Assembly: GCF_000092065.1 (NCBI RefSeq)
Contig: NC_009360.1
Location: forward strand, 124,001 to 188,000
From: Ostreococcus lucimarinus CCE9901
Taxonomy: Eukaryota > Chlorophyta > Mamiellophyceae > Mamiellales > Bathycoccaceae
Direction of reading: 5' to 3'
Length of the DNA: 64,000 bases
A program made the translations under genes and the position numbers. Positions 16,419-24,479 of this stretch are shown here, one piece after another; the first letter of the stretch is position 1, and each line of letters opens with the position of its first letter. The notes below the pieces were generated by a model. The model did no database searches. It saw nothing but the letters and a program-made list of their open reading frames with translations, and was not told the origin of the DNA.

Positions 16419-17213
16419 TTGACGACGACGCATCACTCGGCGACGCGCGACGCGCGACGCGCATCGCCCGAGGCGCGCCCTCGACGCCGCGCGACGACGC
16501 GCGCGATGCCGCGCGCGACGACGCGCGCGACGACGCGCGCGACGACGCGCGCGACGACGCGCGCCGCGACGACGGCGACGCGACGCTCGAGGACGACGCG
16601 CGCGGCGCGAGCGACGACGCGACGACGCGCGACGTCGATCGAGGACGTCCCTCCCGAAGACGTCGCCATCGTGGTCGAACTGCTGGACAGCGAGTCGGGG
16701 GAGGAGGTGACGGAGAAGGTGGACGCGATGGCGAAGGGCGGGTTGCTCACGGCGGGCGTCGTCGAGGCGGCGCGCGTCATCGTCGAGGCGAATCGACAGA
16801 GTGGACAAGACCCCGACGTCGTGGCGCTGCTGGAAGACGTGTATAAAACGTTGGATGTGAGACTGCGCGAGATGGCGGCGACGCAGGTGAAGGATGCGCT
16901 GACGTTCGCGCAGGAATTGATGAAGTATTTCACGGCGGAGGATTTGGAGCGCGACGAATCGGTGGCGGTGACGAAGGTGCAGTTGATGATGCGAGAGGAG
17001 TTCGAGAGGCCGGGAGGGGTGTCGAGGGAAGCGTTGGCGAAATATCTCGACGAGGTGTTGCCGGTGATGGATCAACAGGACGAGAGAATACAGAGCGGGT
17101 TGGAGACGGCGACGACGCCCGAGCAACAGGCGCAAATCGTTCAGCTGATGATGCAACGCACGAAGGAGCGCATGCAAATCGAATTCATTCGCGATTGCGC
17201 GGCGGGAATTTGA
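16419..17213 (+). CDS. Unknown protein with tandem-repeat transit peptide
   Basis: 264 residues from the ATG at 16419; an alternative ATG lies at 16506, inside the repeat. The first ~70 residues are basic and Thr/Ala/Arg-rich, with (ATTR)n encoded by a 12-bp tandem repeat. The mature part is all-helical (VPPEDVAIVVELLDSESGEE, VVEAARVIVEANRQSGQDP, DALTFAQELMKYF), about 190 residues, with no transmembrane segment. A plastid location is inferred from the leader. I do not recognise a family. The stop is 50 bp from the convergent NOSIP stop. Confidence 0.75.
   Translation: MTTTHHSATRDARRASPEARPRRRATTRAMPRATTRATTRATTRATTRAATTATRRSRTTRAARATTRRRATSIEDVPPEDVAIVVELLDSESGEEVTEKVDAMAKGGLLTAGVVEAARVIVEANRQSGQDPDVVALLEDVYKTLDVRLREMAATQVKDALTFAQELMKYFTAEDLERDESVAVTKVQLMMREEFERPGGVSREALAKYLDEVLPVMDQQDERIQSGLETATTPEQQAQIVQLMMQRTKERMQIEFIRDCAAGI
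16487..16570. repeat. 12-bp tandem repeat (gcgcgcgacgac), about seven units
   Basis: Four perfect units lie at 16511-16558, flanked by degenerate copies at 16487-16510 and 16559-16570. In the plus frame each unit adds Ala-Thr-Thr-Arg to the leader of the 16419 gene. The unit keeps the reading frame, so copy number can vary without breaking the gene. Confidence 0.85.
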
Positions 17214-17263
17214 GCGCGATGGACGGTGATTTTTAATATCAAAACTACTAATACTGACGACGA

Positions 17264-18202
17264 CTAATTGAAGCGTAAACCAAACTTTGATTGCCCCCCC
17301 CTCGATTGGCCGCGCAGCTCGGCGCCGCCCGCGAGGCCCATGTCGAAATTCGCCTTGCTCTCGACTTGCGTGCCCGACGCGGCGAATCCAGTGCCTCCTT
17401 TTTGCAGTTTAATGACATCCTTATCGGGTCGAATCTTCACACCGTCGTACGCGCCCTCTTTCTCGACGACTCGCTTGAAACCTTCCTCCGAAATCGCCGT
17501 CCCCGTCGGCTTGAGCACGACGATGGCCGTGGCGTTCGTAAACGTCTTATACGTGATCGGACACATGTACTTCCCGCTCTCCCCCTCTCGCACTTTCGTC
17601 CACTTGATCGTCACTAAATCCTTCATCCGCAACCTCTCCAACGTCGTCGGACACTTGGTCTCCTTCTCCGGCTTCTCCTTCGCTCGCGTCAACCCGTCGT
17701 CGACGCCGCCGTCCACCCTCCAAAACCCATCCATCGTCGCCGCGCGCGTCGCGTTCACCTCCATCGCCTGTCGCGACGCCGCGCCCGCGTACGCTTTCCC
17801 CTCGCCCTCGACCTCGTCCGTCGTCCCTCCCCCGCCGTGATTCGCCGCGTGAAACGCCGCCAGCTCGACGCGTCGCCGCTTCGCGTCCCGCGCGTCGTCC
17901 GCCCTCGCCTCCGCCTCCTTCGCCCGCGCGTGCTCTCGCGCCTTCCGCTCGAACTCCCGCCTCTGATCGACGAGACATTGCACGATCGCGCCTCGATCGT
18001 ACACCACGCCTCGCGGCGTGCACACGCCGTCGTCCGTCGTCGACAGCGTCAGCGCGCACGCGTCGAAATCCTTCACCGTCTCCCGCCCGAGTCGCTCGCG
18101 CACGGTCCCGTATCCCAGCGCGCGCCGCTCCGCGTGCGTCAGCGCCTCGGAACCGAGCGTCCCGGCCTGCTTGGAGTGCTTCTTCGTGCTCCCGCGCGCC
18201 AT
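17264..18202 (-). CDS. NOSIP: NOSIP-type U-box-like protein
   Basis: 312 residues from the ATG at 18202 (the frame is open to 18256). The N-terminus (MARGSTKKHSKQ...ALGYGTVRERLGRETVKDFD) matches the start of nitric oxide synthase-interacting protein homologues. TPRGVVYDRGAIVQCLVDQR is the first half of the split U-box. The C-terminal half holds the second U-box piece (YMCPITYKTFTNATAIVVLK), and the end is FGLRFN. Family knowledge: nuclear E3 ubiquitin ligase, also found with spliceosomes; NO synthase itself is not implied. A basic bipartite stretch (DAKRRRVE) could direct it to the nucleus. Confidence 0.88.
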   Translation of the reverse strand: MARGSTKKHSKQAGTLGSEALTHAERRALGYGTVRERLGRETVKDFDACALTLSTTDDGVCTPRGVVYDRGAIVQCLVDQRREFERKAREHARAKEAEARADDARDAKRRRVELAAFHAANHGGGGTTDEVEGEGKAYAGAASRQAMEVNATRAATMDGFWRVDGGVDDGLTRAKEKPEKETKCPTTLERLRMKDLVTIKWTKVREGESGKYMCPITYKTFTNATAIVVLKPTGTAISEEGFKRVVEKEGAYDGVKIRPDKDVIKLQKGGTGFAASGTQVESKANFDMGLAGGAELRGQSRGGQSKFGLRFN

Positions 18203-18348
18203 GACGCGCGCGATTCTGTCGTCAAAAAGCGTCGACGCGCGGCGTTCGCGACGCACTCGTCGACGCTTCGAGCCGCGCGCGCGCGCGCGTCGCGACCGCG
18301 ACGGCGACGACGCGGCGCGCGCGATTCTCGTCGCGTCGCCGCTTCGCG

Positions 18349-19512
18349 ATGCGCGCGTCGTGGGTCGAGGTGTCGACGCCGCGTCGTCCGCGTTCGAGTG
18401 CGCTCGCGCGCGTCGTCGAATCCTGCGTCGCCGGCGCGTCGAGCGACCTCGCGAGCGGCGACGACGCGCGCGCGCGCGTCGTCGCGACCGCGGTCGTGAA
18501 GCGCGGCGCCTCGGCGCTCGGCGCGGCGTCGGAGGAGTTCGGCGGGACGGCGCCGCGCGGGTTGGCGCGCGCGACGACGGCGCGGCTGCGAGCGCTGGGC
18601 GTCTCGGACGCCGTCGTCGACGAGTGCGGACGACGGTTTTGGCGCTCGAGCGATGGTGCGGAGGTGGTGGTGCCGACGTCGAGCGTCGGGTGGTTGACGC
18701 ACGCGAAGGCGCAGTATTGCGCGGCGAGGCGGGACGGAAACGTGGACGCGGCGAGCGAGCGGGACGGGACGGGACGGGCGACGCGGGACATCGCGGTGGG
18801 CGAGACGCTGACGGTGCGCGCGGAGGAGAGCGAGGGCGATGGGGGGAGCGGTGGATGGGTGGGCGCGTCGGCGGTGCGCGCGGAGGAGGGCGAGCGAGGA
18901 GACGGGTTGTTGCGGTGGTTGACGACGGCGGCGCCGGCGGCGTTGCGATCGAAGGCGGACGGATCCGTCGGCGTCTTCGCGCTCGAGGACGTCGCCGCGG
19001 GGCGGACGCTGGATTTTTCGATGAAACGTGTGGATGAAATCGTGCGCGGGAGCCCGCTCGTGGGCGAGGAGGTGCACGGGAAGTTGGCCAAGGCGTTTCG
19101 GCGTCACGGCGCCGCGGGCGAAGCCGCGCTCGAACGATTACGAAGACGATTTCCTTTTTCGAAGACGTACCAGACGTTCCCGATGTTCGGCGCGTTCGAT
19201 GAGATTACGACGCTGAGCGCGATTAGTCACGCGGACGAGCCGAATTTGGCCCGCGAGGCGAACGCGCCGCTCGGCGCGCGATTCGTCGCGACGCGAGACG
19301 TCGCCGCGGGCGAGGAGTTCACGTTGCATCGCGGACGCGACTGCATTTTAGAGGTGCCAGGCACGGGTGGGTTTTTAGCGCACTACGAGTGGGCCGTAGA
19401 GGGTAAGGAGGCGCCGTGGGAGCGCGCGGGCGCGGGAGGACGCGCGCGCGGCGGGATAGACTATAGCAAGTGGGACGACGTCGCGTCGAGCTCATCGGAG
19501 GATTTAGATTAA
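18349..19512 (+). CDS. Degenerate SET-like protein
   Basis: 387 residues. Two stretches look like the end of a SET domain. Residues of about 120-160 end GRATRDIAVGETLTVRAE. Residues of about 285-325 read ISHADEPNLAREA and then ARFVATRDVAAGEEFTLHRG. The second resembles NHSxxPN plus RDIAxGEE of SMYD/SETD proteins, but the Asn-His-Ser triad is changed to Ser-His-Ala. The last block is HYEWAVEGK and an acidic tail. Probably a SET-fold protein whose methyltransferase activity is doubtful; it could instead be a distant Rubisco-methyltransferase-like member. The stop is only 15 bp from the convergent kinase stop, so the transcripts must overlap. Confidence 0.6.
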   Translation: MRASWVEVSTPRRPRSSALARVVESCVAGASSDLASGDDARARVVATAVVKRGASALGAASEEFGGTAPRGLARATTARLRALGVSDAVVDECGRRFWRSSDGAEVVVPTSSVGWLTHAKAQYCAARRDGNVDAASERDGTGRATRDIAVGETLTVRAEESEGDGGSGGWVGASAVRAEEGERGDGLLRWLTTAAPAALRSKADGSVGVFALEDVAAGRTLDFSMKRVDEIVRGSPLVGEEVHGKLAKAFRRHGAAGEAALERLRRRFPFSKTYQTFPMFGAFDEITTLSAISHADEPNLAREANAPLGARFVATRDVAAGEEFTLHRGRDCILEVPGTGGFLAHYEWAVEGKEAPWERAGAGGRARGGIDYSKWDDVASSSSEDLD

Positions 19513-19527
19513 TTTTAGAGCGCGCCG

Positions 19528-21081
19528 CTATCGTTTACAATCGTCTAAGTGCGCGTTTATCTCGCTCGCGATGTACTCGGCTTCCCTTCGACTCAAGCTC
19601 GCTAAAATCGGCACCATCGTGTCGTCCTCGCGTTTGATATAAATCAAACCGTCCGGGCGAACGAAGCAGCCTTCTAAATCGGCGGTTTCGCCCACCTTGT
19701 CGATGAATTTCATCCCACCCCCTTCGCACGCGACGCGATAGTTTTCTCGGTCGATGAAGACGTCACCCTTCGCGACGAAAGATCGCACGACTTCGCCGGA
19801 CAAGTCCGCGCCGACTTTCCAAAAAGGTAACGAAAATAACGCCATGAGCCACGCGCCGGACGCCAACACGCCAGCCGTCCATAATCCCGTGATCGCGGTC
19901 CACGTGATGCCAAAGAATGCTTTGTACAACACATCACCATTCGCACCTGAGGGCGGAATCGCGATTGATACTGAATTTCCGGCGTCGCGAACGAGCTCGG
20001 TGACCATGGTTTTCGGTTTCGGCGAGCCGCGCGGTGCGAGAGGTTCCGGCGCATAAATGGGCACCGTCGGCGTACGTTCCACCACGTCGTCGCTTCGACC
20101 GCGAAAATTTCTACCACTCACCATGGGAGTCGCGGCGGAATTCAGCGCGTCTAGCGCCTCTCGAGGCGTGCGAAACCGATCTTCCGGCGACGGCTCGAGC
20201 AAGCGCTCGAGCACCGAGCGCAAGCGACGATCTTCGATGTAAACTTCGTCGAAATTTACCTTCAATCGCTCTGTTTTGAACCCACTCGGCGGTCGTCCAC
20301 TCAGCAGAAACAACACCGTCGCGCCGACGCCGTACTGATCGCTCTTCGGCGATGAACCTCCCATGAGCGTTTCCGGCGCCATGTAACCGAAAGTTCCGAC
20401 CACCGTCGATCCGAACGAATCAGAATCGATCGCCGCCGCCGCGGCACCGCCGAAATCAACCAAAAACACGCGTTCCCCATCGTCATCGATCACCACATTC
20501 GCCGGCTTCACGTCTCTGTGCACCACCGGCGGTCGCAACGAGCTCGTGTATTCGAGCGTCTCCAGCAACTGTCTCAAAATTTCGCGCGCCTCGCGTTCCG
20601 TCGGACGCCACCCTTCGCCCACTTTATCCTCTAAATTTCGACCGACCGCTAAACGTTGCACCAAGACGTACCTTCGATCGAACTCGCTGTCCAGCGTGAA
20701 CGAATCGACGTACTCGGGCACGCGCTCGAAGTCGAGCGCTCTGAGCGTCGCACACTCGCGCTCGAACAATTCTACCGCCTTGAAACCCCCGTTCGTCGAG
20801 CGGCCGCGGCCGCGAAGCGTGAGCGTCTTCAGCGCGACGTCCGCGCCGTTCGACTCGCACCGCGCGCGATACGTCACCGCGCTCGAGCCGGCGCCCAGGC
20901 GCTCCAACAGTTGGAACTTTTCGCCGCTGGGACTCGTCAGGGACGTCCCGACGTCGACGTCGTCGTCCGCGAAGCCGCGCGCGCGCGCGCGCGCGCGCGG
21001 GCGTCGACGTCGTCGCGACCGGGGCGCTTCGAGCGCGCGGGCGCGCGCCGAGGGCGCGGTGAAGGACGACGCGCGAGCCAT
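19528..21081 (-). CDS. Plastid Ser/Thr protein kinase with C-terminal membrane segment
   Basis: 517 residues from the ATG at 21081; an in-frame ATG at 21129 would add 16 residues and sit directly against the upstream stop. An Arg-rich transit peptide leads. The kinase domain (about 50-330) has FQLLERLGAGSSAVTYRAR, ALKTL, HRDVKPANVVI, FLVDFGGA (DFG followed by Gly), GTFGYMAPETL and DQYGVGATVLFLL. After a Pro-rich linker comes a hydrophobic pair (about 400-445: FGITWTAITGLWTAGVLAS and WLMALFSLPF). A C-terminal domain ends DDCKR. It resembles plant and cyanobacterial-type kinases with a membrane tail. The substrate is unknown. It follows the lumenal gene on the same strand with only 48 bp between. 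Confidence 0.85.
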   Translation of the reverse strand: MARASSFTAPSARARALEAPRSRRRRRPRARARARGFADDDVDVGTSLTSPSGEKFQLLERLGAGSSAVTYRARCESNGADVALKTLTLRGRGRSTNGGFKAVELFERECATLRALDFERVPEYVDSFTLDSEFDRRYVLVQRLAVGRNLEDKVGEGWRPTEREAREILRQLLETLEYTSSLRPPVVHRDVKPANVVIDDDGERVFLVDFGGAAAAAIDSDSFGSTVVGTFGYMAPETLMGGSSPKSDQYGVGATVLFLLSGRPPSGFKTERLKVNFDEVYIEDRRLRSVLERLLEPSPEDRFRTPREALDALNSAATPMVSGRNFRGRSDDVVERTPTVPIYAPEPLAPRGSPKPKTMVTELVRDAGNSVSIAIPPSGANGDVLYKAFFGITWTAITGLWTAGVLASGAWLMALFSLPFWKVGADLSGEVVRSFVAKGDVFIDRENYRVACEGGGMKFIDKVGETADLEGCFVRPDGLIYIKREDDTMVPILASLSRREAEYIASEINAHLDDCKR

Positions 21082-21129
21082 GAGGCGCGAAGTGGCGCGA
21101 AGCGCGCGAGACGCTGAATTTACAATCAT

Positions 21130-21951
21130 CTAAGACGACCGCGCGTCCGCGGCGGTGGCGTAACGACCGCCGGCGACGGTCTGATAATTCGCCCTTCGCT
21201 CGCGCTTGGTCGGAACGTTCCCGGAAGGCACGCCCGTGGCGAGCTCGACGCCCGCGTCGTCGACGAGGACGAAGCGCGAGAAATCGTCGCCCCCAGCCCC
21301 GGGCACCCACACGAGCTTCCACGCCACTCTCGATTGAAATTGCACGTGCGCGACGTCTGCCGGTGGTTCCTGCGCGCTGCCGAGTATGCACGTGCACCAC
21401 GACCCGCCCTCGCCCATGGTATCGTCGCGCGCCGCTCGGATGCCTTCGCCGAGGGGATTATCATACGCCATCCCCGCGACGCGTCCCTGATTTTTGTTAT
21501 CGGCGTGCTCGAGAATCATCGTCGTCGCGTCGACGTGATTAAAATCGTTGAAGCAGTGTCCGGTGTTGCCCTTACCGGGCGGCACGTTCGTGAGGTCCTT
21601 CAGTCCCGCGGCCCAGAGCAATTTCGGTCGCACCGTCGCGTCCCAGTCTCCGCTCAGCGTCTCTTCGCTCAGGCTCGCCGCGCGCGCGCGTCCGTTCGCC
21701 GTGCGCTCGAGCGCGGTGCCGGGGTATTCGTTCATGCCGTCGCCGAGCGACGCTCTGGCGCGCGTGCCGTACGTCGCCGCGTCGCTCGAGCGCGCGAAGA
21801 CCAAAAGCGCGGCGCCGAGCGACGCGAGCGTCGAACGACGACGGAGACCGACCGACGACGACGACGACGACGACGACGCGCGCGCGCGTTTACTCGCGTG
21901 CGTTCGCACGGCGGCGCGCGTCGCCGAGGCGGTGACGCGGAACGCGCTCAT
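21130..21951 (-). CDS. Thylakoid-lumen protein, conserved type, function unknown
   Basis: 273 residues. The leader is bipartite: a Ser/Arg stromal transit part, then LRRRSTLASLGAALLVFARSSDA. It has the twin-Arg, hydrophobic core and Ala-x-Ala form of a Tat lumen signal, with cleavage likely near residue 58. The mature part holds WDATVRPKLLWAAGLKDLTN, GHCFNDFNHVDATTM, CTCILG and a C-terminal VWVPGAGG segment. This looks like a family shared by algae and plants, but I cannot name it. Its stop is immediately followed by the upstream ATG of the kinase frame. Confidence 0.7.
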   Translation of the reverse strand: MSAFRVTASATRAAVRTHASKRARASSSSSSSSVGLRRRSTLASLGAALLVFARSSDAATYGTRARASLGDGMNEYPGTALERTANGRARAASLSEETLSGDWDATVRPKLLWAAGLKDLTNVPPGKGNTGHCFNDFNHVDATTMILEHADNKNQGRVAGMAYDNPLGEGIRAARDDTMGEGGSWCTCILGSAQEPPADVAHVQFQSRVAWKLVWVPGAGGDDFSRFVLVDDAGVELATGVPSGNVPTKRERRANYQTVAGGRYATAADARSS

Positions 21952-22105
21952 GCGCGCGCGAGTCTGACGTCAGCGAACGAGCGCGAACGAGCGCGAACGA
22001 GCGCGCGACGCGTCGCGACGCGTGCTGACACTAAACGAAACGAAACTAAACGAAACTAAACCACGAATGCCCACGAAAATCGAATCGAATCGTCTCGCGC
22101 GGCGC
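21952..22105. repeat. Intergenic with two short repeats
   Basis: 154 bp between two minus-strand genes. Three perfect copies of the 10-mer gcgaacgagc lie at 21973-22002. An A-rich array of ctaaacgaaa/cgaaa units lies at 22031-22062. The second recalls a degenerate telomere-type motif but has no CCCTAAA unit. It probably forms the promoter of the lumenal gene. Confidence 0.6.
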
Positions 22106-22636
22106 TCACGAATCGTCGTCGTCGTCGTCGTCGTCCGAAATCGCTCGGCGACACGCCGGGCACACCCGCGCGTCCGCCGACACCCAAGATTTACAGAGCC
22201 CGCACCGCGCGCTCGGCGTCCACGCCGGCGCGCCCGCGATCGAGATCTTCGCCACCGCGCGCATCGTCGCGTAAATCAGCGCCAGCGTCAGACACGCGTC
22301 GATGATTCGCGCCAACAGCGCGCCGTATCTAAACGTCGCCCCGCCGCAGACGAACGCCATCTCCTCCAGCGCCTTCGACCTCGACCCGAGCATCAGCGCG
22401 ACGCTCGGCGAGACGAACGCGTCGATGAACGCGTCCAGGACTTCTTCGACCATCTTCGCGGCGACGACGCCCAGCGCGATCGGCGACGCGCGCGCGAAAT
22501 TCTCGCCCAGAAAGAGCACCAGATTCGTCTCCGCGCGTCGGCGTCGTCGCGCGTCGTCGCGATGCGCGTCGCGGTGGCGATCGGAGATCGGGAGCAACGC
22601 TTCGCGCGCGTCGCTCGTCGTCGTCTCGCGCGCCAT
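22106..22636 (-). CDS. MscL-type mechanosensitive channel with C-terminal zinc ribbon
   Basis: 176 residues. NLVLFLGENFARASPIALGVVAAK, then VEEVLDAFIDAFVSPSVALMLG, has the layout of MscL TM1 (amphipathic start, small residues in the pore helix, then a short ...PP/SP..L.GG-like turn). A loop leads to TM2 (ALLARIIDACLTLALIYATM). The C-terminus is CGLCKSWVSADARVCPACRR, a CxxC..CxxC ribbon of the kind on many MscL proteins (CPxCxSEIPxxATRCPxC), followed by an Asp run. MscL forms a homopentameric stretch-gated pore that releases osmolytes. The membrane (plasma or plastid) is not evident, and the N-terminus is not a clear transit peptide. Divergent from the glycosyltransferase gene. Confidence 0.65.
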   Translation of the reverse strand: MARETTTSDAREALLPISDRHRDAHRDDARRRRRAETNLVLFLGENFARASPIALGVVAAKMVEEVLDAFIDAFVSPSVALMLGSRSKALEEMAFVCGGATFRYGALLARIIDACLTLALIYATMRAVAKISIAGAPAWTPSARCGLCKSWVSADARVCPACRRAISDDDDDDDDS

Positions 22637-22793
22637 GGCGTCGCGGGCGCGCGCCGGCGCGGCGCGAGGTGTCGGCGCGCGCGCGGCGACCGACCGTCAG
22701 CGCGGCGACCGACCGCCTCAACACCCCAAAGAAGTAAGTAAGTCAAAGTCGACCGCACTGTATCTTCTCCCGCACTCGACGACGACGGACGGG
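22637..22793. promoter_or_regulatory. Divergent region of MscL-like and GT25-like genes
   Basis: 157 bp between outward-facing starts. CG-rich on the MscL side, with a less CG-rich patch holding gtaagtaagtcaaagtc at 22734-22750. No known motif recognised. Confidence 0.3.
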
Positions 22794-24410
22794 ATGCGGG
22801 AGCGCGACGACGGCGCGACGACGCGCGCGCGACGAGCGATCGCCGTCGTCGGCTGCGTCGGCGGCGTCGCGCTCGCGGTGGCGGCGGTGCTCGAACACGG
22901 AGACGCGATGCGCGCGTGGTACGCGGGCGGCAGCGCGACGGCGATGCTGGGCGGCGCGGACGCGCGCGCGGAGGACGTGCGACGCGCGCGCGCGGCGCTG
23001 GGAACGCCGGCGAGATACCCGAACAGCGCGGCGGCGAGAGCGAGGCGAGAGAGGCGGACGAAGACGAGGAAAGAGGCGCGAAGGATGAAGGCGGGACGAG
23101 ACGGGGACGGGGACGCGGCGCGAGGCTTGGACGACGCGAGTTTAGGGATGTTGGCGCCCGATGCGGTGCCAGAGTACGAGGCGCACGCGTTTAAAGTGCC
23201 GGTGGGAACCGTGGAAAAGACGGCGGAGGAGCTGAATAAGATGGAGGGGTACGGGTACGACGAACGGGGCGAACTCGTCGGGGACGCGTGGCGACGCGAG
23301 TGGCGACGCGCGCAAGACGAGATTATTCGCGAGAGCCTGATGGAGGAGAGGCATCAGTCGAGGGTGAGGCATCACCCGTCGCACGTCCAGCCGTCGCTCG
23401 GGTTTCACCCGCACGCTGGACTCGGTGCTTCGCATCACCCTCACCATCACCGTCGCGGCGAGAAGAAGGCGAGCGGGAAGAAGGCGAAGAGCGACGACGG
23501 CGACTCGTCCAAGTTGGGCTCGAAGGTTGAGCCGCTCAAGACGCCCGTGTACATCATGTCCATGGGAGATAAGCCGGTGCGTAACCCCGATCCCGTGCTC
23601 GGTCGCACGGACAGTGAGCGCACGGAGCACTTGCTCAAGGAGCTCGTGAGAGAGTACGGCACGGCGGCGATTAAAAGCTACGTGCGCTTGACGCCCGGGG
23701 TGGACGTGAGCGACTGGCCCCACGAAGAAGACACGATGCACTTCGCGCTCAAGTCGATCATGAAGAACAAACCGACGGGCGCGCAGCTCGCTACGCTCCC
23801 ATGGCTTAGCTTTTACACCAGTCGCGATAAGGAGGGTCATTTTTCGGACAAGTTTGCGAAGGAGCGCAATCTGTACACGCACATCGGCTGCTTGTTCGGG
23901 CACATGTTCCAGTGGCAGCTCGCCGCCGACGCGAACGACAAGCACGCGTTCATGTTAGAGTCTGACGCTTTTGATAGCTCAATCGTCGGCATGCCGTTCA
24001 AGGACATGCAAACGTTGGCCGACAACGCGCCGAAGGAGTACGACATCATCTTTTTCGATCAACCGAGGGACATGACCTTCGACGAAGCGCCAGAGCATAA
24101 ATTTAAAGACGCCGGCGGGAGTGAAATTTACTTGTTCCGACTCAAGTCGAAGAACACTCAAGGCGGACTCTCGGCTTCGTTGGTTTCCAGGTCGTTTTAT
24201 CCCAAACTTTTCAAGCACCTCTCGCATTTCGGCGGCGACATCGTCGACTCGATGTTAAAGTCGCAGCTCTGCACCGATTCCATGGTGGACGCCACTGGCA
24301 AGTTCACGGGATTCGGCGCGGGCAACAAACCGTGGTTGAAGTGTTACTGGGCTTTGCCCGCGAAGAAAGGCAGGGAATCCCACGGCAAGTTCGTCTACAA
24401 TAACTACTAA
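22794..24410 (+). CDS. GT25-like glycosyltransferase, type II membrane protein
   Basis: 538 residues from the ATG at 22794; the frame is open much further upstream but runs antisense through the MscL-like gene. A single signal anchor (AIAVVGCVGGVALAVAAVLE) lies at residues 15-35, so a Golgi type II topology is inferred. A basic and His-rich stem (HHPSH...HHPHHHRR) follows. The C-terminal domain starts PVYIMSMGDKPVRN. It contains HIGCLFGHMFQWQLAADAND and AFMLESDAF, then EYDIIFFDQ, in the order of family 25 glycosyltransferases (GC..SH, LEDD, DiiyL). The middle Asp pair is reduced to ESD. The sugar and acceptor are unknown. Confidence 0.65.
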   Translation: MRERDDGATTRARRAIAVVGCVGGVALAVAAVLEHGDAMRAWYAGGSATAMLGGADARAEDVRRARAALGTPARYPNSAAARARRERRTKTRKEARRMKAGRDGDGDAARGLDDASLGMLAPDAVPEYEAHAFKVPVGTVEKTAEELNKMEGYGYDERGELVGDAWRREWRRAQDEIIRESLMEERHQSRVRHHPSHVQPSLGFHPHAGLGASHHPHHHRRGEKKASGKKAKSDDGDSSKLGSKVEPLKTPVYIMSMGDKPVRNPDPVLGRTDSERTEHLLKELVREYGTAAIKSYVRLTPGVDVSDWPHEEDTMHFALKSIMKNKPTGAQLATLPWLSFYTSRDKEGHFSDKFAKERNLYTHIGCLFGHMFQWQLAADANDKHAFMLESDAFDSSIVGMPFKDMQTLADNAPKEYDIIFFDQPRDMTFDEAPEHKFKDAGGSEIYLFRLKSKNTQGGLSASLVSRSFYPKLFKHLSHFGGDIVDSMLKSQLCTDSMVDATGKFTGFGAGNKPWLKCYWALPAKKGRESHGKFVYNNY

Positions 24411-24479
24411 AAGTTCGGCGCGCCGGTACCGGTATAGTCGTGTAACAAAACGATTCGAGTCATCATTTCAAAGTCGCTA

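Noticed and set aside
16487-16570. Possible CRISPR array
   Set aside because: The units are contiguous 12-mers with no spacers, in a eukaryotic coding leader.
22031-22062. Possible interstitial telomere repeat (ctaaacgaaa)
   Set aside because: No intact CCCTAAA unit; it reads better as a short A-rich promoter array.
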